DNA of 64,000 nt from Plazaster borealis (Eukaryota; Echinodermata; Asteroidea; Forcipulatida; Labidiasteridae): assembly GCA_021014325.1 (NCBI GenBank), contig CM037461.1, positions 6,229,501 through 6,293,500 of the forward strand, read 5' to 3'. Below, piece after piece: positions 41,301 to 52,339 of this stretch. The notes under the pieces are model-generated. The model made no database searches, had not been told where the DNA came from, and was given only the letters and a program-made list of their open reading frames with translations. Made by a program: the position numbers and the translations under genes. The stretch's first letter is position 1; every line of letters starts with the position of its first letter.

Positions 41301-41366
41301 GAATCCTTGAAAAGGATTAAAATCAACACCGACGGTGTACATTTTAACACCACAGTTTTTGCAGTG

Positions 41367-42498
41367 TACAAGATGGAATGTTAATACGATGAAAGTGCGA
41401 ATGCTATGTTTGTTCTGTATACATACATTTTTGATTCTAGTTAAATTATTATTTGCTATAAGATACGTTGTTATATATTTGTTGTTACATACATTGTTGA
41501 TCCTAGTTAAATTATTATTTGCTATAAGATACGTTGTTATATAATTGTCGTTGTATATTTCAATGTATGATTGATTAGAGAGCATTGTAGTATTTTCCCC
41601 GGGATACAATAATACTAATACATATGTTGTTGAATTCTAACTTTACGATTTGTTTTTACTGGGAACAAGCTCTTAAATCATCGGTATATGTTATTCCACG
41701 ACCGCCTGCTGTGAGTATTGCAATATAGTGCCTTTTACTGCCGAAATGCAATCTGCAATTCAGTTGTGTTTTAAGTCTTTAAGGTTTAATTCGCGAAATC
41801 AACTCGGCTTACTTTAAGGGTATTATTAAGGATTGGTACAGCTAACAAAACAGTCGCATACATTGTTCGTTTTGTGTGTGATCAACCACATAACAAACCT
41901 GTAACGATTTTGACATAATGTTTGAGTCAGGAGAAAACGGTGAACAAACATGCACAATATTCAGCATGTAAACAATGGTCCCTGTGACAACCGAAATCAC
42001 CATACGTTTGTGTTTAGGTTTTCATATACAGTCGTTTTCGAATAAGACTTATTTCTAGTGGGAAATATTTCACAGAAAAAAAACAAGATTTTAGTAACTT
42101 CATAATCAGTAAGATTTTATACTAAAGTTGTACAATGAAGTTGTTATCATTACCATTACTGTATACTACCTTTAAGCCAGGAGGAATCAATTAAGTTGTT
42201 ATTAAACCATTATCGTCGTTGCAATGTTATTCTTCTCAATAATGGCCTTGCGGTAATCACCGGATGACACAACAGATGGGTAGAGAGTCCGTAATCATCT
42301 CCATACTTACGTTGATGTATATTATTCAGAAGTATTAGTCAAGCGGAGATAAAAAAAACCTTATTAGACAAATCAATGTTGCACATGATATACTTAAATT
42401 ACCAAATTTTCTAAACAAAACAGCCGATTTCTTAGATTTGTTCACCACTAATGCTCAACAGTCATCACTTTCATAAAATGCAAACATGGTTTTAAAAG
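41367..42498. other. Unassigned sequence with a 66-bp duplication
   Basis: At 41431-41560 the segment CTAGTTAAATTATTATTTGC, TATAAGATACGTTGTTATAT is present twice, about 66 bp apart. The remaining 0.9 kb shows nothing recognisable. Confidence 0.55.
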
Positions 42499-42868
42499 CT
42501 TAAAGGTATCGAACGCGTTTGGTAATGACTCAAAACAAATATTACCAACAACTTACTTGGTAACAAGCAACGGAGAGCTGTTGATATTATAAAACATTGT
42601 GAGAAACGACTCCCTCTGAAGTAACGTATTTTTTGGGGAAAGAGGTAATTTCTCACTAAAATAATAACAACTTCTTGCAACTTCTTTCTATCTGAATGCA
42701 CACAGATTTGTACAACAAGGGTGTTTTTTCTTTCATCATTTTCTTGCAACTTCGATGACCAATTGAGCCCAAATTTTCACAGGCTTGTTAGTTTATGCAT
42801 ATGTTGGGATACACCAAGTGAGAACACTGGTCTTTGACAATTTCCAAACGTGTACGATGCCATTAATA
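42499..42868 (-). mobile_element. Repeat A, copy 6
   Basis: Left GCTTAAAGGTATCGAACGCG, right ACGTGTACGATGCCATTAAT, TTAA on both sides. Interior complete except for a deletion near 42680. Confidence 0.88.
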
Positions 42869-43080
42869 AAAAGGGTTCGCCCCGGTGTTCCTGGTTTGAT
42901 TGGCTGCATATTGCGCAAAAGCACCCTGTACAGGAATAGGTTTCATACTTCGAAACGTAGCTCATAATACCTTGCAGGAAGAAAAAAAAACAAAAAAAAA
43001 CTAAGCGCTTTAAGACGCCCATCGGGTATGACAAAGCGCTATGTAAGAACTAATTCAAGCGCTCTGAAACACTTCGTATG
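42869..43080 (+). repeat. tRNA-Leu SINE, 3' half only
   Basis: GGGTTCGCCCCGGTGTTCCT, GGTTTGATTGGCTGC, AAGCACCCTGTACAGGAATA, AACGTAGCTCATAATACC, then TAAGCGCTTTAAGACGCCCA, TCGGG and AAAGCGCTATGTAAGAAC. The GCGC stem near the end matches LINE tails. It directly follows repeat A copy 6, which has probably removed or separated the head. Confidence 0.72.
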
Positions 43081-43129
43081 AAGCGCACTGGATACGCGCG
43101 TAGTGGCGAGCGCCCACACACGGCTGCAA

Positions 43130-43460
43130 ATGGCCCCTTTTCACAGAGCTGCTTAAGCACAAAAAGGAGCTAAGCAAAACAACACGATGCTCACAATAAA
43201 AGTAACTAGCCATAATACCCTCCCACATATATCATCTGTGACTGGTATCCTGTTTTTTGGTTGCTTAGCGGAAAACTGTTATAAGGGAGAGTCATACATT
43301 GGTAATGAACGCAACAAAAATATAATTGTGTAATTTCTACCTTGACAGTTAATTGCCGTTTTCTCGTACAAGTAGACGCTGTATTCCGATGAACCTGTCA
43401 CATGTGACTTCTGTTGTATTCCAAATTAGTATATGTGTTTGTTTAACCTGTTGGTGTTTT
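43130..43460. repeat. Repeat C and repeat I fragments
   Basis: 43138-43200 (CTTTTCACAGAGCTGCTTAA, GCACAAAAAGGAGCTAAGC) is C-like. 43345-43440 (CCGTTTTCTCGTACAAGTAG, ACGCTGTATTCC, CCTGTCACATGTGACTTC) matches the right part of I at 53155-53215. Confidence 0.5.
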
Positions 43461-43660
43461 TTCTAACCTGTTTTTATACGTGTTTTTCTACTTCCATGTT
43501 TTCTAGAGTTGTTTTTGAATGTGTGCTGTTGTCTTTGTTTCGATCTGATGTGTGAACAAGGGTCCCCATTTAGTGGGCCTGTGTGCCTGTTCAGGGTTTC
43601 CCTTCTGAATTAAAGGTAATAAACTAAATTAAACTATATTTCTTGATAATTGTGTACACT
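43461..43660. other. Unassigned spacer
   Basis: No feature recognised. Confidence 0.4.
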
Positions 43661-43770
43661 TTCTCACAATGTTTTATACTATCAACAGCTCTCTGTTGCT
43701 CGTTACCAAGTCAGTTGTTATGCTAATATATATTTTGAGTAATTACCAAACGTGTACGATACCTTTAACG
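43661..43770 (+). mobile_element. Repeat A, copy 7, right third only
   Basis: TTTCTCACAATGTTTTATAC, then CAACAGCTCTCTGTTGCTCG, and the right end AACGTGTACGATACCTTTAA. Confidence 0.82.
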
Positions 43771-43950
43771 ATAAGTGCACTGTTGGTTTGCATTACACAA
43801 CACACAGGACCTATGCAGCTTAACGTCCCATCCGAGGAACGCATCAATAATGGTATGTGTCACGACCGGGACTCGAACCTTCACTCTGCTGATCAGAAAC
43901 ACCAGAGCTTGAGTCCGGTGTTCTTATCCGCTAGGCCACCACACGCTTTA
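43771..43950 (-). repeat. tRNA-Leu-derived SINE, minus strand
   Basis: The minus strand reads GTGTGGTGGCCTAGCGGATA, AGAACACCGGACTCAAGCTC, TGGTGTTTCTGATCAGCAGA, then AAGGTTCGAGTCCCGGTCGT. This is the least damaged tRNA-Leu-like head in the window (anticodon position CAA). The body continues into CGGATGGGACGTTAAGCTGC. It ends against repeat A copy 7. Confidence 0.85.
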
Positions 43951-44254
43951 CAATGTTTTGAGGCAAAACAAAACAAGCACAATAAAAGGAGAAATCGGTT
44001 ACACTGTACAGTTGTTGCACGTGGGGGAGTATACGGTGTTTTGTACAACGTAAGGTGGTTATTGACACCCGAGGCGAAGCAAATGGTGCCCTTCTCGGGT
44101 GTACAAAAACCATGGACCAAATCATAAAGTATCCAACATTTGTTTTGTTACACCTTGGTAAAATATACTTGTTTTGAGGCGATTTGTTGTCATCTTCAAG
44201 CAATATTAATAGGAACTTCGCACAGAGGAGAGCAGAATAAGTCGATTGCAAAAA
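43951..44254. other. Unassigned sequence
   Basis: No exon recognised. A paired motif GACACCCGAGGCG / TTCTCGGGTGTAC is at 44060-44105. Confidence 0.45.
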
Positions 44255-44435
44255 TATTGCTTCACAGTTCCTTGCGGCACATCACACAAGGAACGTATAT
44301 CAATTTATCTAGCGCCAGCATTAACAATTACATTTGCACATTTAAACAAGTTGAATAAGTCTTTCACACAAACATTGTTCACTGTTCCCTGTGGCACATT
44401 GCACAAGGAACGTATATCAATATGCCTGGTACTAG
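44255..44435. repeat. 118-bp direct duplication with hairpins
   Basis: CAGTTCCTTGCGGCACATCA, CACAAGGAACGTATATCAAT at 44264-44303 and CTGTTCCCTGTGGCACATTG, CACAAGGAACGTATATCAAT at 44382-44421. Each unit can fold (GTTCCTTG with CAAGGAAC). Confidence 0.82.
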
Positions 44436-44691
44436 AGTAATTACAACCTCGAACCCGGGGCTATTTCCAATATTGTAAAAAGCGCTTAAAACGACAGACG
44501 GTGGGCGCAATCAATAAAATGTACCCCGTGGGGTACGGTGCATCACTCATGTTCCCCTGAGCCACGTGTACATCTTTTGTTTGTATCACATAACGTGATT
44601 GATTCCAAATATTATCGTGGTATTAAACAAAACTTTGTGTGATAAACGAGTTCGAACATTCAACACCAGGTGTGCACATGAGCACTTTAGT
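44436..44691. other. Unassigned spacer
   Basis: GTACCCCGTGGGGTAC is a perfect 16-bp palindrome at about 44521-44536. No other feature. Confidence 0.5.
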
Positions 44692-45042
44692 AATTGTCAA
44701 AGACCAGTGTTCTCACTTGGTATATCCCAACATATGCATAAAATAACAAGCCTGTGAAAATTTGAGCTCAATTGGGCATTGAAGTTGCAAGAAAATGATG
44801 AAAGAAAAAACACCCTCGTTGTACAAATTTGTGTGCTTTCATATAGGAATACAAACTTCTTGCAAGAAGTTTTTATTATTTTAGTGAGAAATTACCTCTT
44901 TCTCAAAAAAACTACGTTACTTCAGAGGGAGTCGTTTCTCACAATGTCTTATACTATCAACAGCTCTCCGTTGCTTGTTACCAAGTAAGTTCGTATGCTA
45001 ATATTTGTTTTGAGTCATTACCAAACGCGTATGATACCTAAT
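44692..45042 (+). mobile_element. Repeat A, copy 8
   Basis: Starts inside the left terminus (GTAATTGTCAAAGACCAGTG), interior complete, right end AAACGCGTATGATACCTAAT. The outer AGGC end on the left is lost. Confidence 0.85.
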
Positions 45043-45860
45043 AACAATGCATAATACAGGGTTGAGTCACCGGCAAGTTATGGTGCATTGTGCGTTTAGC
45101 GGTAAGCGGCAGCTAGTACCAATGGAGCTATGCTACGCTACAAATATGTACCATAACAAAGTGTACTACATTTGCCCACCGCCATCGTTACGAATGCCGC
45201 TTATATCAGGTAAACTGCCACTTGTGTGCGTCGTTGTTTATCGTTTATTTGTGGTTCTTCGTTATATTTGTTGTTCTTCTGCCGTCACCTTTCCTGTATA
45301 TTGTCCAGGTAGGGATAGAGGCGTAACCCTGCGCCTAGCAAAGCGGCTGTAGCGGAATGTACCATGTTGTTTGTCTTTTCAATAGCATACGAACCGTTCG
45401 CGTTCGGTCAAATCCGGTTATACTTCCTGTATTAGAACCACCCCATTTAGATAGTGTAGTCTTCCCCGGGGCTAAGTTTCACTAACAGGTCACAATGACC
45501 CTTGACGTTTGATGGTGGCACCCCCCCCCCCCATTGACATGCGTAAACGGACCTTGAGTTATAATTATAGATAAGGTCTGCAGCCAAACCATTGTAATGT
45601 ATCTATCATCAGGATAAAACAATGTACGCCCCTTCCCACCCCCACCATCACCACCCACTCCCCGCCCACTCCAACAACCATCTCCCACCCCAACACCCCC
45701 CCCCCCACACCCAAACAGACTTAATTACCCTATAAATAAAATTGCCTTCCAATGAGGCTGGTGGGATGAGTGAGATTTATTTGGGAGCGTCATTGGGGAG
45801 GGTTTAAAAAAAGCAAACACAAGCATAATACTCTTAATAGTATTAACAACTCGAAAAACA
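45043..45860. other. Unassigned sequence with C-rich tracts
   Basis: A 101-residue ORF at 45047-45352 has no recognised domain. C runs at 45519-45531 and 45698-45707; 45630-45720 is a long pyrimidine-rich, nearly G-free strand. Confidence 0.5.
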
Positions 45861-46545
45861 ACTAAACATGCTCAACCAAGAATGCAAAAGATCTGGACTT
45901 AAAATCCACAAAGAGAAAACGAAATTCATCACAAATTTCGCTTCCCAAGTTACAATCGAAAATGATAATGAGACAAAAGAAAGGGTTGCTGAATACAAAT
46001 ACCTTGGCCAGTCTCTAAAAATGTCAGACACAACCACTGAGGAGGAACATAATTCTTAACAGAATAAAGGCAGGACGGGGTGTTTTCGGAAGATACAGCG
46101 ACAAAAATCGACCAATATCGCTCAAGAAAAAGGGTGCTTGATCAATGTGTACGTCCAACGATAACTTATGGATATCAAACATGGGCAATAACTACAGTAC
46201 ATACATAAATTGGCTACTACTCAGAGGGCAATGAACCGAATAATGCTAGGGTTTTCACTGTAAGACCGGATACCTCACCAAACAATCAGAGACAAAACAA
46301 AAGTGACAGATATCACAAACTAAGTCATCAAAATACAATGGAAACGGACATATCTCGTAGCAAGGATGACAGGCAACATATTTGGATAACCACAGAATGG
46401 CAACCCGGAGTAGGGAACATGTCCAAAGGTATAGACCAACGAAAATATGGAGGGATGACATGGTGAAGATCGCAGGGTAGAACTGGGCCAAGGAGTGGAT
46501 AAGGAAAATGCTACTTGGATGTATAGCATGCCCGATATGAGGCAG
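45861..46545 (+). pseudogene. RTE-type LINE reverse transcriptase fragment
   Basis: 45868-46056 reads MLNQECKRSGLKIHKEKTKF, ..AEYKYLGQSL, corresponding to the GLKIN..KTK and Y.YLGQ motifs after the catalytic region. Then, with frameshifts: ILNRIKAGRGVFGRYSDKNR, PISLKKKVLDQCVRPTITYG, YQTWA, TQRAMNRIMLGFS, RIPHQTIRDKTKVTDI and ARMTGNIF. The order and motifs (NRIK.GW..FG, QCV.P..TYG.QTW, QRAMER.MLG, DRI.N..IR..TKV.DI) are those of RTE-like elements. Broken by at least three stops or shifts. Confidence 0.85.
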
Positions 46546-47261
46546 AGGGTGTCCCCCCCCCCCAATGTTCCCATACTTTAACACACTATTTTCCTCTTGT
46601 ATAGAACCCCCCCCCCGCTAAAATCCTCAACAGAATTCCTGAGATTCCAAGCACACAACTAATACACAATGGGGGGTGGGGGGGGGGGTACACCATGCCC
46701 CATATCGAGCACCAATTGCTTGGATGAATCTGAATCTGAGGGCTACATCCTGCAGTGGATGGACGATGCCCTTTTTTCCATGAGTCGATTGTGCTTCAAG
46801 TGACACTCAAAGTGTGTATCGATGTATGGCATAGTGTATAGATTATGGATTTATTCGGCACAGTATAAACCTTGGATAAAGAAAACCCAATTTCTCTCCC
46901 GTGAAGGCTTGAGACATTCTTAAAGACACTTGTTGTTTTTCTCGCCAGTTTCTCAAAATCGCAATGGCCTGGGGAAGCCAAAGTCCTTGATATCCTAGAC
47001 TGGACCATTCCACATACCTAGGAGGGGTGAAGGGGAGGGGTCAAGTCCCATAGTTATGTATTGTACGATGGTTTATACATATATATATATATATTTTAAG
47101 GGCGGAACAAATGGTTTGCAGTCATTTAATTTAGTGCAGTATCCCATTTCAAATACAGACCTACCTTAATCAAACCATATAATAAGTGGATCCATCTGTT
47201 CTTGTAACTAATTAAAAGATAATTAATTAAACAAAAAATAAGGCTCAAATATCCAAGACAA
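46546..47261. other. Unassigned sequence with G/C and AT tracts
   Basis: C runs at 46552-46563 and 46608-46616, a G run at 46671-46689, and (AT)n at about 47076-47096. 46690-46800 may be the 3' end of the RTE fragment (CACCATGCCCCATATCGAGC). No other feature. Confidence 0.5.
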
Positions 47262-47442
47262 TAGACCTTTATCATGGTGTGGCCATCTTGATTTTCTCCA
47301 ATCTCAACCAACGTAACAAACCGAGGCTTGAAGAAAAAATAGTCTGGTTCCTTTTACAGAGCAATGAATACTAGCATTTGTTACTGTTATTGGATACAGG
47401 GAACATGACCAATATGGCGGCAGCATGATAAAGGTCTATAGC
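47262..47442. mobile_element. Repeat M: 181-bp inverted-repeat element
   Basis: ATAGACCTTTATCATGGTGT, GGCCATCTTGATTTT on the left is inverted relative to ATGACCAATATGGCGGCAGC, ATGATAAAGGTCTAT on the right (arms of about 35-38 bp). Non-coding. The arm carries GCCGCCATATTGG. Confidence 0.8.
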
Positions 47443-47639
47443 TGAGCATGTGGATAAATCACTTAGATGTAAAAACCATGGTGAAATACACAAAACATAT
47501 TTAATATGCATTAAATGGTGTAGAGATAAACATTTGAATTTTTCGAGCGTTGGGATAAAAGAAGGGGCTGGCATTACTTCAAGGGCGTAAACAAACAAAT
47601 CTTGTCTGTATTTCGTCCGTTAATGCTTCTAAAAATAGT
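47443..47639. other. Unassigned spacer
   Basis: No feature recognised. Confidence 0.4.
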
Positions 47640-47944
47640 TTACTATGGATGTTCAAGTCTCGCCTTAAGACTCATCTTTTCAAACAGTATTTTTGTAACA
47701 TTGCAACTTATTGAAAGGTTTGTATCTAGTAGTCATTTTCTACAACTATTTTTAACTAGATCATATTTTGAGCTTACTGTGTATATTTGGCTGGTCAAGA
47801 CGTAAGTTGTTGTTAAATTATTTAATTATGGTTGTTCTCAATTTAATTGATGTTGTTTAATCCATTTGTGTTTTGTATTCAGCGCCTTGAGGCGAAACCG
47901 ATCTTCAACTGTTTGCGCTTTATAAATCTCTCCTTATTATTTAT
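47640..47944 (+). pseudogene. 5'-truncated LINE 3' end
   Basis: One frame reads WMFKSRLKTHLFKQYFCN, the very end of the same LINE subfamily as 29262. The 3' UTR has CAGCGCCTTGAGGCGAAACC, GATCTTCAACTG, TTTGCGCTTTATAAATCTCT, then TTATTATTTATATTATTATA. Confidence 0.82.
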
Positions 47945-48141
47945 ATTATTATATTAGTAGATTATTAATGTAGTGCTATCACTAACTGCTGAAAATAGTC
48001 CTAGTTGCCGTCAGAGAAAAGTATCTCCGCGAGCTCAATGCCCCCCCCCCCCCCGAACCAATAACCTTCCCGTCCAGATACACCAATGTTATCGTGGATA
48101 TAGAGAAATCATTCACATTCAGACTGTAGGCAAGCCTCCCC
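47945..48141. other. Unassigned spacer with C run
   Basis: A C run of about 16 lies at 48040-48055. Nothing else. Confidence 0.45.
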
Positions 48142-48486
48142 TTTAAAGGTATCGTACACGTTTGGTAATAACTCAAAACAAATATTAGGATAAAAACTTA
48201 CTTGGTAACAAGCAACGGAGAGCTGTTGATAGTATAACACATTTTAGGAAACGACTCCCTCTGAAGTAACGTAGTTTTTGAGAAAGAGATAATTTCTCAC
48301 TAAAATAATAAAAACTTCTTGCAAGAAGTTGTTATTCCTATCTGAAAGCACACAAATTTGTACAACAAGGGTGTTTTTTACTTTCATCATTTTCTTGCAT
48401 CTTCGATGATCAATTGAGCCCAAATTTTCACAGGCTTGTTATTTTATAGTCTTTGACAATTACCAAACGTGTTTGGTGCCTTTAAG
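48142..48486 (-). mobile_element. Repeat A, copy 9
   Basis: Left CCTTTAAAGGTATCGTACAC, right ACGTGTTTGGTGCCTTTAAG; TTAA on both sides. A 25-30-bp deletion removes the CATATGTTGGGATACACC segment. Confidence 0.88.
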
Positions 48487-48879
48487 CATTGATCCAATTA
48501 CCGGTCAGGTTCACTCAGAGGTTGCTAGTTCCCCGTGCAGACTCTGATCTCGGCTTCATCACCTCGTCACATCAGACCGCTGCCTAAAGAGCGCCAGCCT
48601 AAATCGATGGAGAAAGAAGCCTTCAGGTGTGGGGGTAGAGAGAAGGGAATGTATTCAAGCATCATGTAGACGGGATGATGAGAGCTTGAGAAATGCACTT
48701 AAGGGGCTAGCGATGAATATATTTTGACAGATGAAATAAGTAAGTTAGGAATCGAGGCTATATGCATTGCTCGGTGTTGTATACAAGTGGCATTTCTATG
48801 ACGGTGGAAGGTTGGAGGGGTCGTGGTTTGTGGTTGGGTTAACTAACCCACGATAGCTTATAGGACCCAAACAGCTTGC
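48487..48879. other. Unassigned sequence
   Basis: No exon or repeat recognised; an inverted pair GTTGGGTTA / TAACCCAC lies at 48832-48855. Confidence 0.45.
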
Positions 48880-49175
48880 CGGCTTATTGTATTTTGATTT
48901 AGTTGTATTATTTAATGTCACTGGGCCATATATTTCATTCCTTAAACCATCTCAGCTCCCTGGGGAGTTTACAGCCTGTGCTGCTAAGTATGTAGCGCAC
49001 TCAGCTAAATCTATCACAGGAACCAATCTCTGCCCTTACAGGTATCCATTTACCCCTGGGTGATGAGAAGCAATTATAGTAAGGTGTCCTGTCCGGGATT
49101 CGAACCCACACGCTGTTGACTCAGCAACCTGAATTTAAGTCCGATGCACTGAACCGCTCTGCCACGACACGCCGA
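48880..49175 (-). repeat. tRNA-derived SINE, minus strand, near full length
   Basis: The minus strand starts GGCGTGTCGTGGCAGAGCGG, TTCAGTGCATCGGACTTAAA, TTCAGGTTGCTGAGTCAACA, then GTGTGGGTTCGAATCCCGGA. The body includes CACCCAGGGGTAAATGG, GAGTGCGCTACATACTTAGC, AGGCTGTAAACTCCCCAGGG and AGCTGAGATGGTTTAAGG. The last block also occurs at 61140-61170. Confidence 0.85.
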
Positions 49176-50245
49176 TCCAAGTTATTAAAAAAGCGGTGTT
49201 AGTCTGATCTGATAAAACAAGAAAGTTAGTGGCAGCACTAAACTGATACAAAACAGTTAAACAAACGAGACTTTTCGCAAAAACAACTACTTTATCAGAT
49301 GCAATGAAGGGGGACTAGAGTACGTGGTAGAAACACGAGAGCGTCACGCATGAATGAACCCATTTACAAACTGAATGAGTGACTCGATTCCTGGTATTAG
49401 GACAGGGTCCCCATCAAGTCCTTGATCAATGCAGTTCAGATTTGTGTTGATATGTTGTTCAGTAGTTACCCTTTCAAGGCGGCTTGGAATGCTCTCTAGA
49501 TTGAAACTGATGTTGTATTGTTTTTGTATGATTGTCAGTCCTATACTTTGTCTTTCATGAAAACACAAACCAATGAAATGAGAAATTGAGAACTAATATT
49601 TATGATTATTACAACATTTGTGAATACAGGCGAAGGTGGCAGCAAAAAAAGTGTTGGTGGATAGTTTTCCAAGTCATCCTCTTTTGGCTCGCACTTGTTT
49701 TCCCTCTGTTGTGGGATGTGCATCTTCCCACACTGTTGCACCATTCACAATCATTAAGACATGAAGCTAATGAAGTCCTTGGGCAGTCCACCCACGTTCA
49801 AAGAGTGACATTTTGCTCTCATTGGGGAATCAAGCTAACTGTGTATTAAACCCTGGAGAACCAAATGATGATGAAACCTACCTCCATGATGAAACCCACT
49901 CTGGTCTGGCCAACCTTCTTTGCTTTAAAAAGGCCCTGGGTCAGAATTAGCCTTGATCCGGAGTCCGGGAAGGGGTTTTCGTTTCGTTGTCGGCGTGATT
50001 CGCTTATTGGTAAGCGGGACCAGCTTTATGGCGGTAAAATAGTTGTTAAATAAGTATCTAGTAATTAGCCAGTCAGTTTCCTTTGTGGTTTATTACTTGA
50101 TATTTGAAATAAAAAGTCGCATCCCCTTTAAGAGATCGATCCCTCTGCCGCCGGCTCCCAGGTTGTATCGTAAATTTGGGTGAGATCCCTGGCTATATGG
50201 CAGTTACAGGTTGTCTGGCTTCTGACTGAACCCCGCAAATAAAAC
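49176..50245. other. Unassigned sequence with several ORFs
   Basis: Minus-strand ORFs at 49344-49568 (contains YNISFNLESIPSRLERVTTE) and 49541-49791, and plus-strand 49586-49849, overlap. None shows a motif I can name. The 49344-49568 frame has a reasonable protein-like composition and could be a decayed retroelement or exon piece. Confidence 0.35.
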
Positions 50246-50249
50246 ATAG

Positions 50250-50470
50250 GACTAATAGCTCAGTTGGTAGAGCACCGGTACGTTAATCCGGAGGTCGCAG
50301 GTTCAAGTCCCACTCTAGTATTTTGTTCGTTGTACAACCCCAAATTATTGTGAGACACCCTGGCAGTCTGATCTGGGAAACACATGCTGACCCGAACATG
50401 GGTCTGACCCACCCTTATACCATGCCCGATGTGTGGCAGAGGGATTGGCCCCAACCTCCCCCCTACCCCC
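50250..50470 (+). repeat. tRNA-like SINE head (A and B boxes)
   Basis: A box TAGCTCAGTTGG (50256-50267), B box GGTTCAAGTCC (50300-50310), D arm GCTC..GAGC intact. The anticodon stem CCGG/CCGG encloses ACGTTAA(T), which would place GTT (Asn) at the anticodon but with C instead of T at position 33. The T stem (GCAGG/CCCAC) and acceptor stem do not pair well. Sequence downstream to about 50470 (CCATGCCCGATGTGTGGCAG) suggests a SINE body. It is a tRNA pseudogene or SINE, not a functional tRNA. Confidence 0.65.
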
Positions 50471-51555
50471 CCCCTTAGTAAATGTATTTGCATTTGTTTG
50501 GTTTATAGTGTTATTATAAATGTAGTTTCTACATGGTACCGATTTATGACACCTTAACCCTGCGATGCCCCGCCCCTGTCAGATTTACAAGGCTGCCCTA
50601 GGGTACTGCAGCCAGTAGACCGTGGGGAAACGTGTGTAACTTCTTTGTAATGGGGATTCCATATTTGTTTCAAAGCTAATAACCTTTCCAGAGGTTGTAG
50701 AGACAGTTTAACATAACATAATTAACATATTTAAACAAATTAATTTGTTTTGGTTTAATTAGTATGTGTTTACACTGTAAAAACGCAGTATTTTTTGTGC
50801 AGAAGTCTATGTAGAAAGTGTTTTCTAACTGGAGATTTCGAGCCCATGAGTCACACTGCCTATATAGGGTCATAGACCATGTCAATCAGGCCTGTCTGAG
50901 GATAGAACTTAAAAAGGTTTCACCTATTTTTTACTAAAAACCGAACGAGTAATTAACTAAAATGTGTTTTCGGTCTACTGGCTGCAGACCGGTAGGCCAT
51001 CGGAGGGAAATGAAATTCAAAAAATGACTTATCTGCCGCGCAAAAAGCCCCCCCCCCCCCAGCTTAATGCGCTTAAGAATTTTGAACATGAAATTTTCAA
51101 ACATTTTCAGTACAAAAATTAACAAACATAAAGTAGTCGTAACCAAACATATTGAACAGCCGAACATTACATGATGAATTGGTAACAAATTCGTGATGAA
51201 GACAACTAACAGGGAACCGACATAACAAATTGGGACAATAGAGACAAAAAGGTTTGCTGAAAAATACAAAAATAAACTAATCAGATGCTCTTGGCGCTCC
51301 GAAGAAGGAAGATAACATCAGGAAAATATGAAAACAAAACAATGCTTCGTGACCGTTTTTGTTATAGAAACTGAGACCTACAGTTTTCTGAATGCCTTCA
51401 AGGTAAACTAGTTTGCGCGCGAAGCCACGAGGTGGCCGGCTGGCAATGGCCGCCTCACTTTTTCTCATGTTTGGCATATTCAATAATTCAGACATGATGA
51501 CAACTTTGAACCAATACAGTCCGTACCAACTGGCATTGGCGAGTGGATCTACCCA
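50471..51555. other. Unassigned 1.1 kb
   Basis: A C run is at 51049-51060. GTCTACTGGCTGCAGACC / GTACTGCAGCCAGTAGACC are near-complements at 50974 and 50603, about 370 bp apart, so a fragment may be inverted here. No exon recognised. Confidence 0.45.
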
Positions 51556-51850
51556 AAGGGACACGTTACTTTCGTACTGGGTGCTTTGGGCTATACAGGC
51601 GTTTGTTGTGCAACGAATATGGTTGGAAAGATTGTTTAGAAAGTATAACAAAATGACCTACACAAACATACTTCGAAATTGTGTGGTTGTCCTTTTACTT
51701 AGTGAACTAACACGGTCCACCATTTTGTTGAACCAAATTGTTGACTCCCTAAAATGGCAGACCTTGTTAGTTCGAGAAATAAAAGGAAAATCAAACAATT
51801 TCAAGGGATATTGTGTGAATCATGTATGTATTTATGTATTTAAAATTTTC
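51556..51850. mobile_element. Repeat B, right-truncated copy
   Basis: Starts AAAGGGACACGTTACTTTCG, centre GTCCACCATTTTGTTGAACC and TAAAATGGCAGACC, and stops after AATTTCAAGGGATATTGTGT. The right outer quarter is missing. Confidence 0.82.
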
Positions 51851-51955
51851 GGACATACGGACTAACATTTGAAATTGTCCGGATTAGCGCCAATGCTCGC
51901 AGGGATTGTAAACAAATGAGCTTTGCTCCTCTCTCCATGCGTCGGTTGCCAAAAT

Positions 51956-52330
51956 CACCAAATATGACAACACTTGATCTGCATATAGGATTTGAGGCAT
52001 TGCATGGTGAGGTATCAAGATATATTTGGTTTGCGGTAACACCATGTGTGCACTAATGTAGAGCGCATTGAGACGTTTATTGTAAAATGCGCTATACTTG
52101 CTATTATTATTGTATATCTACTTCCTAGGCAGATTTTGTTCTTTGAGAACTTGTCTTGCTTTTTATTATACTGCCGCAGAGTAGAATATTCGGAATTCGG
52201 GAGACTTCTCAGTTCCGAAAAGAACTGTCCTTCTTATTAACTACTACCTGGGCGGGAGGTAGGAAATCGGGCTGGAGTACTACTTTCGCTTTGTGGATCG
52301 GGGGACTTCTCGTTAATAACTAGGGCCTAC
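51956..52330 (-). repeat. Repeat D with an embedded SINE-type tail
   Basis: GAGGCATTGCATGGTGAGGT, ATCAAGATATATTTGGTTTG, CGGTAACACCATGTGTGCAC and GGGAGACTTCTCAGTTCCGA are the reverse complement of D at 7141 and 62881. At 52041-52110 ACTAATGTAGAGCGCATTGA, GACG, AAATGCGCTATACTTGC and ATTATTATTG match the SINE tail at 61192-61262. Confidence 0.65.
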
Positions 52331-52339
52331 ACTGCCGCG

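Larger units (their letters stand above)
38402..41366 (+). mobile_element. 2965-bp inverted-repeat element carrying a spliced gene
   Basis: Left end CACTGCAAAAACTGTGGTGT plus TAAA; right end TTTAACACCACAGTTTTTGC then AGTG. The ends are perfect inverted repeats over about 22 bp and are flanked by TA on both sides (38400-38401 and 41367-41368). Sub-terminal zones on both sides are rich in GGTGTTA and TAACACC. No transposase ORF is visible. It carries a gene of three exons (separate entries). The ends and the TA duplication fit a cut-and-paste element of Tc1/mariner or CACTA-like type, but the superfamily is not settled. Confidence 0.85.

Noticed and set aside
49344..49849. Overlapping ORFs as a possible gene
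   Set aside because: Plausible composition for one minus-strand frame, but no motif, splice sites or homology that I can name.
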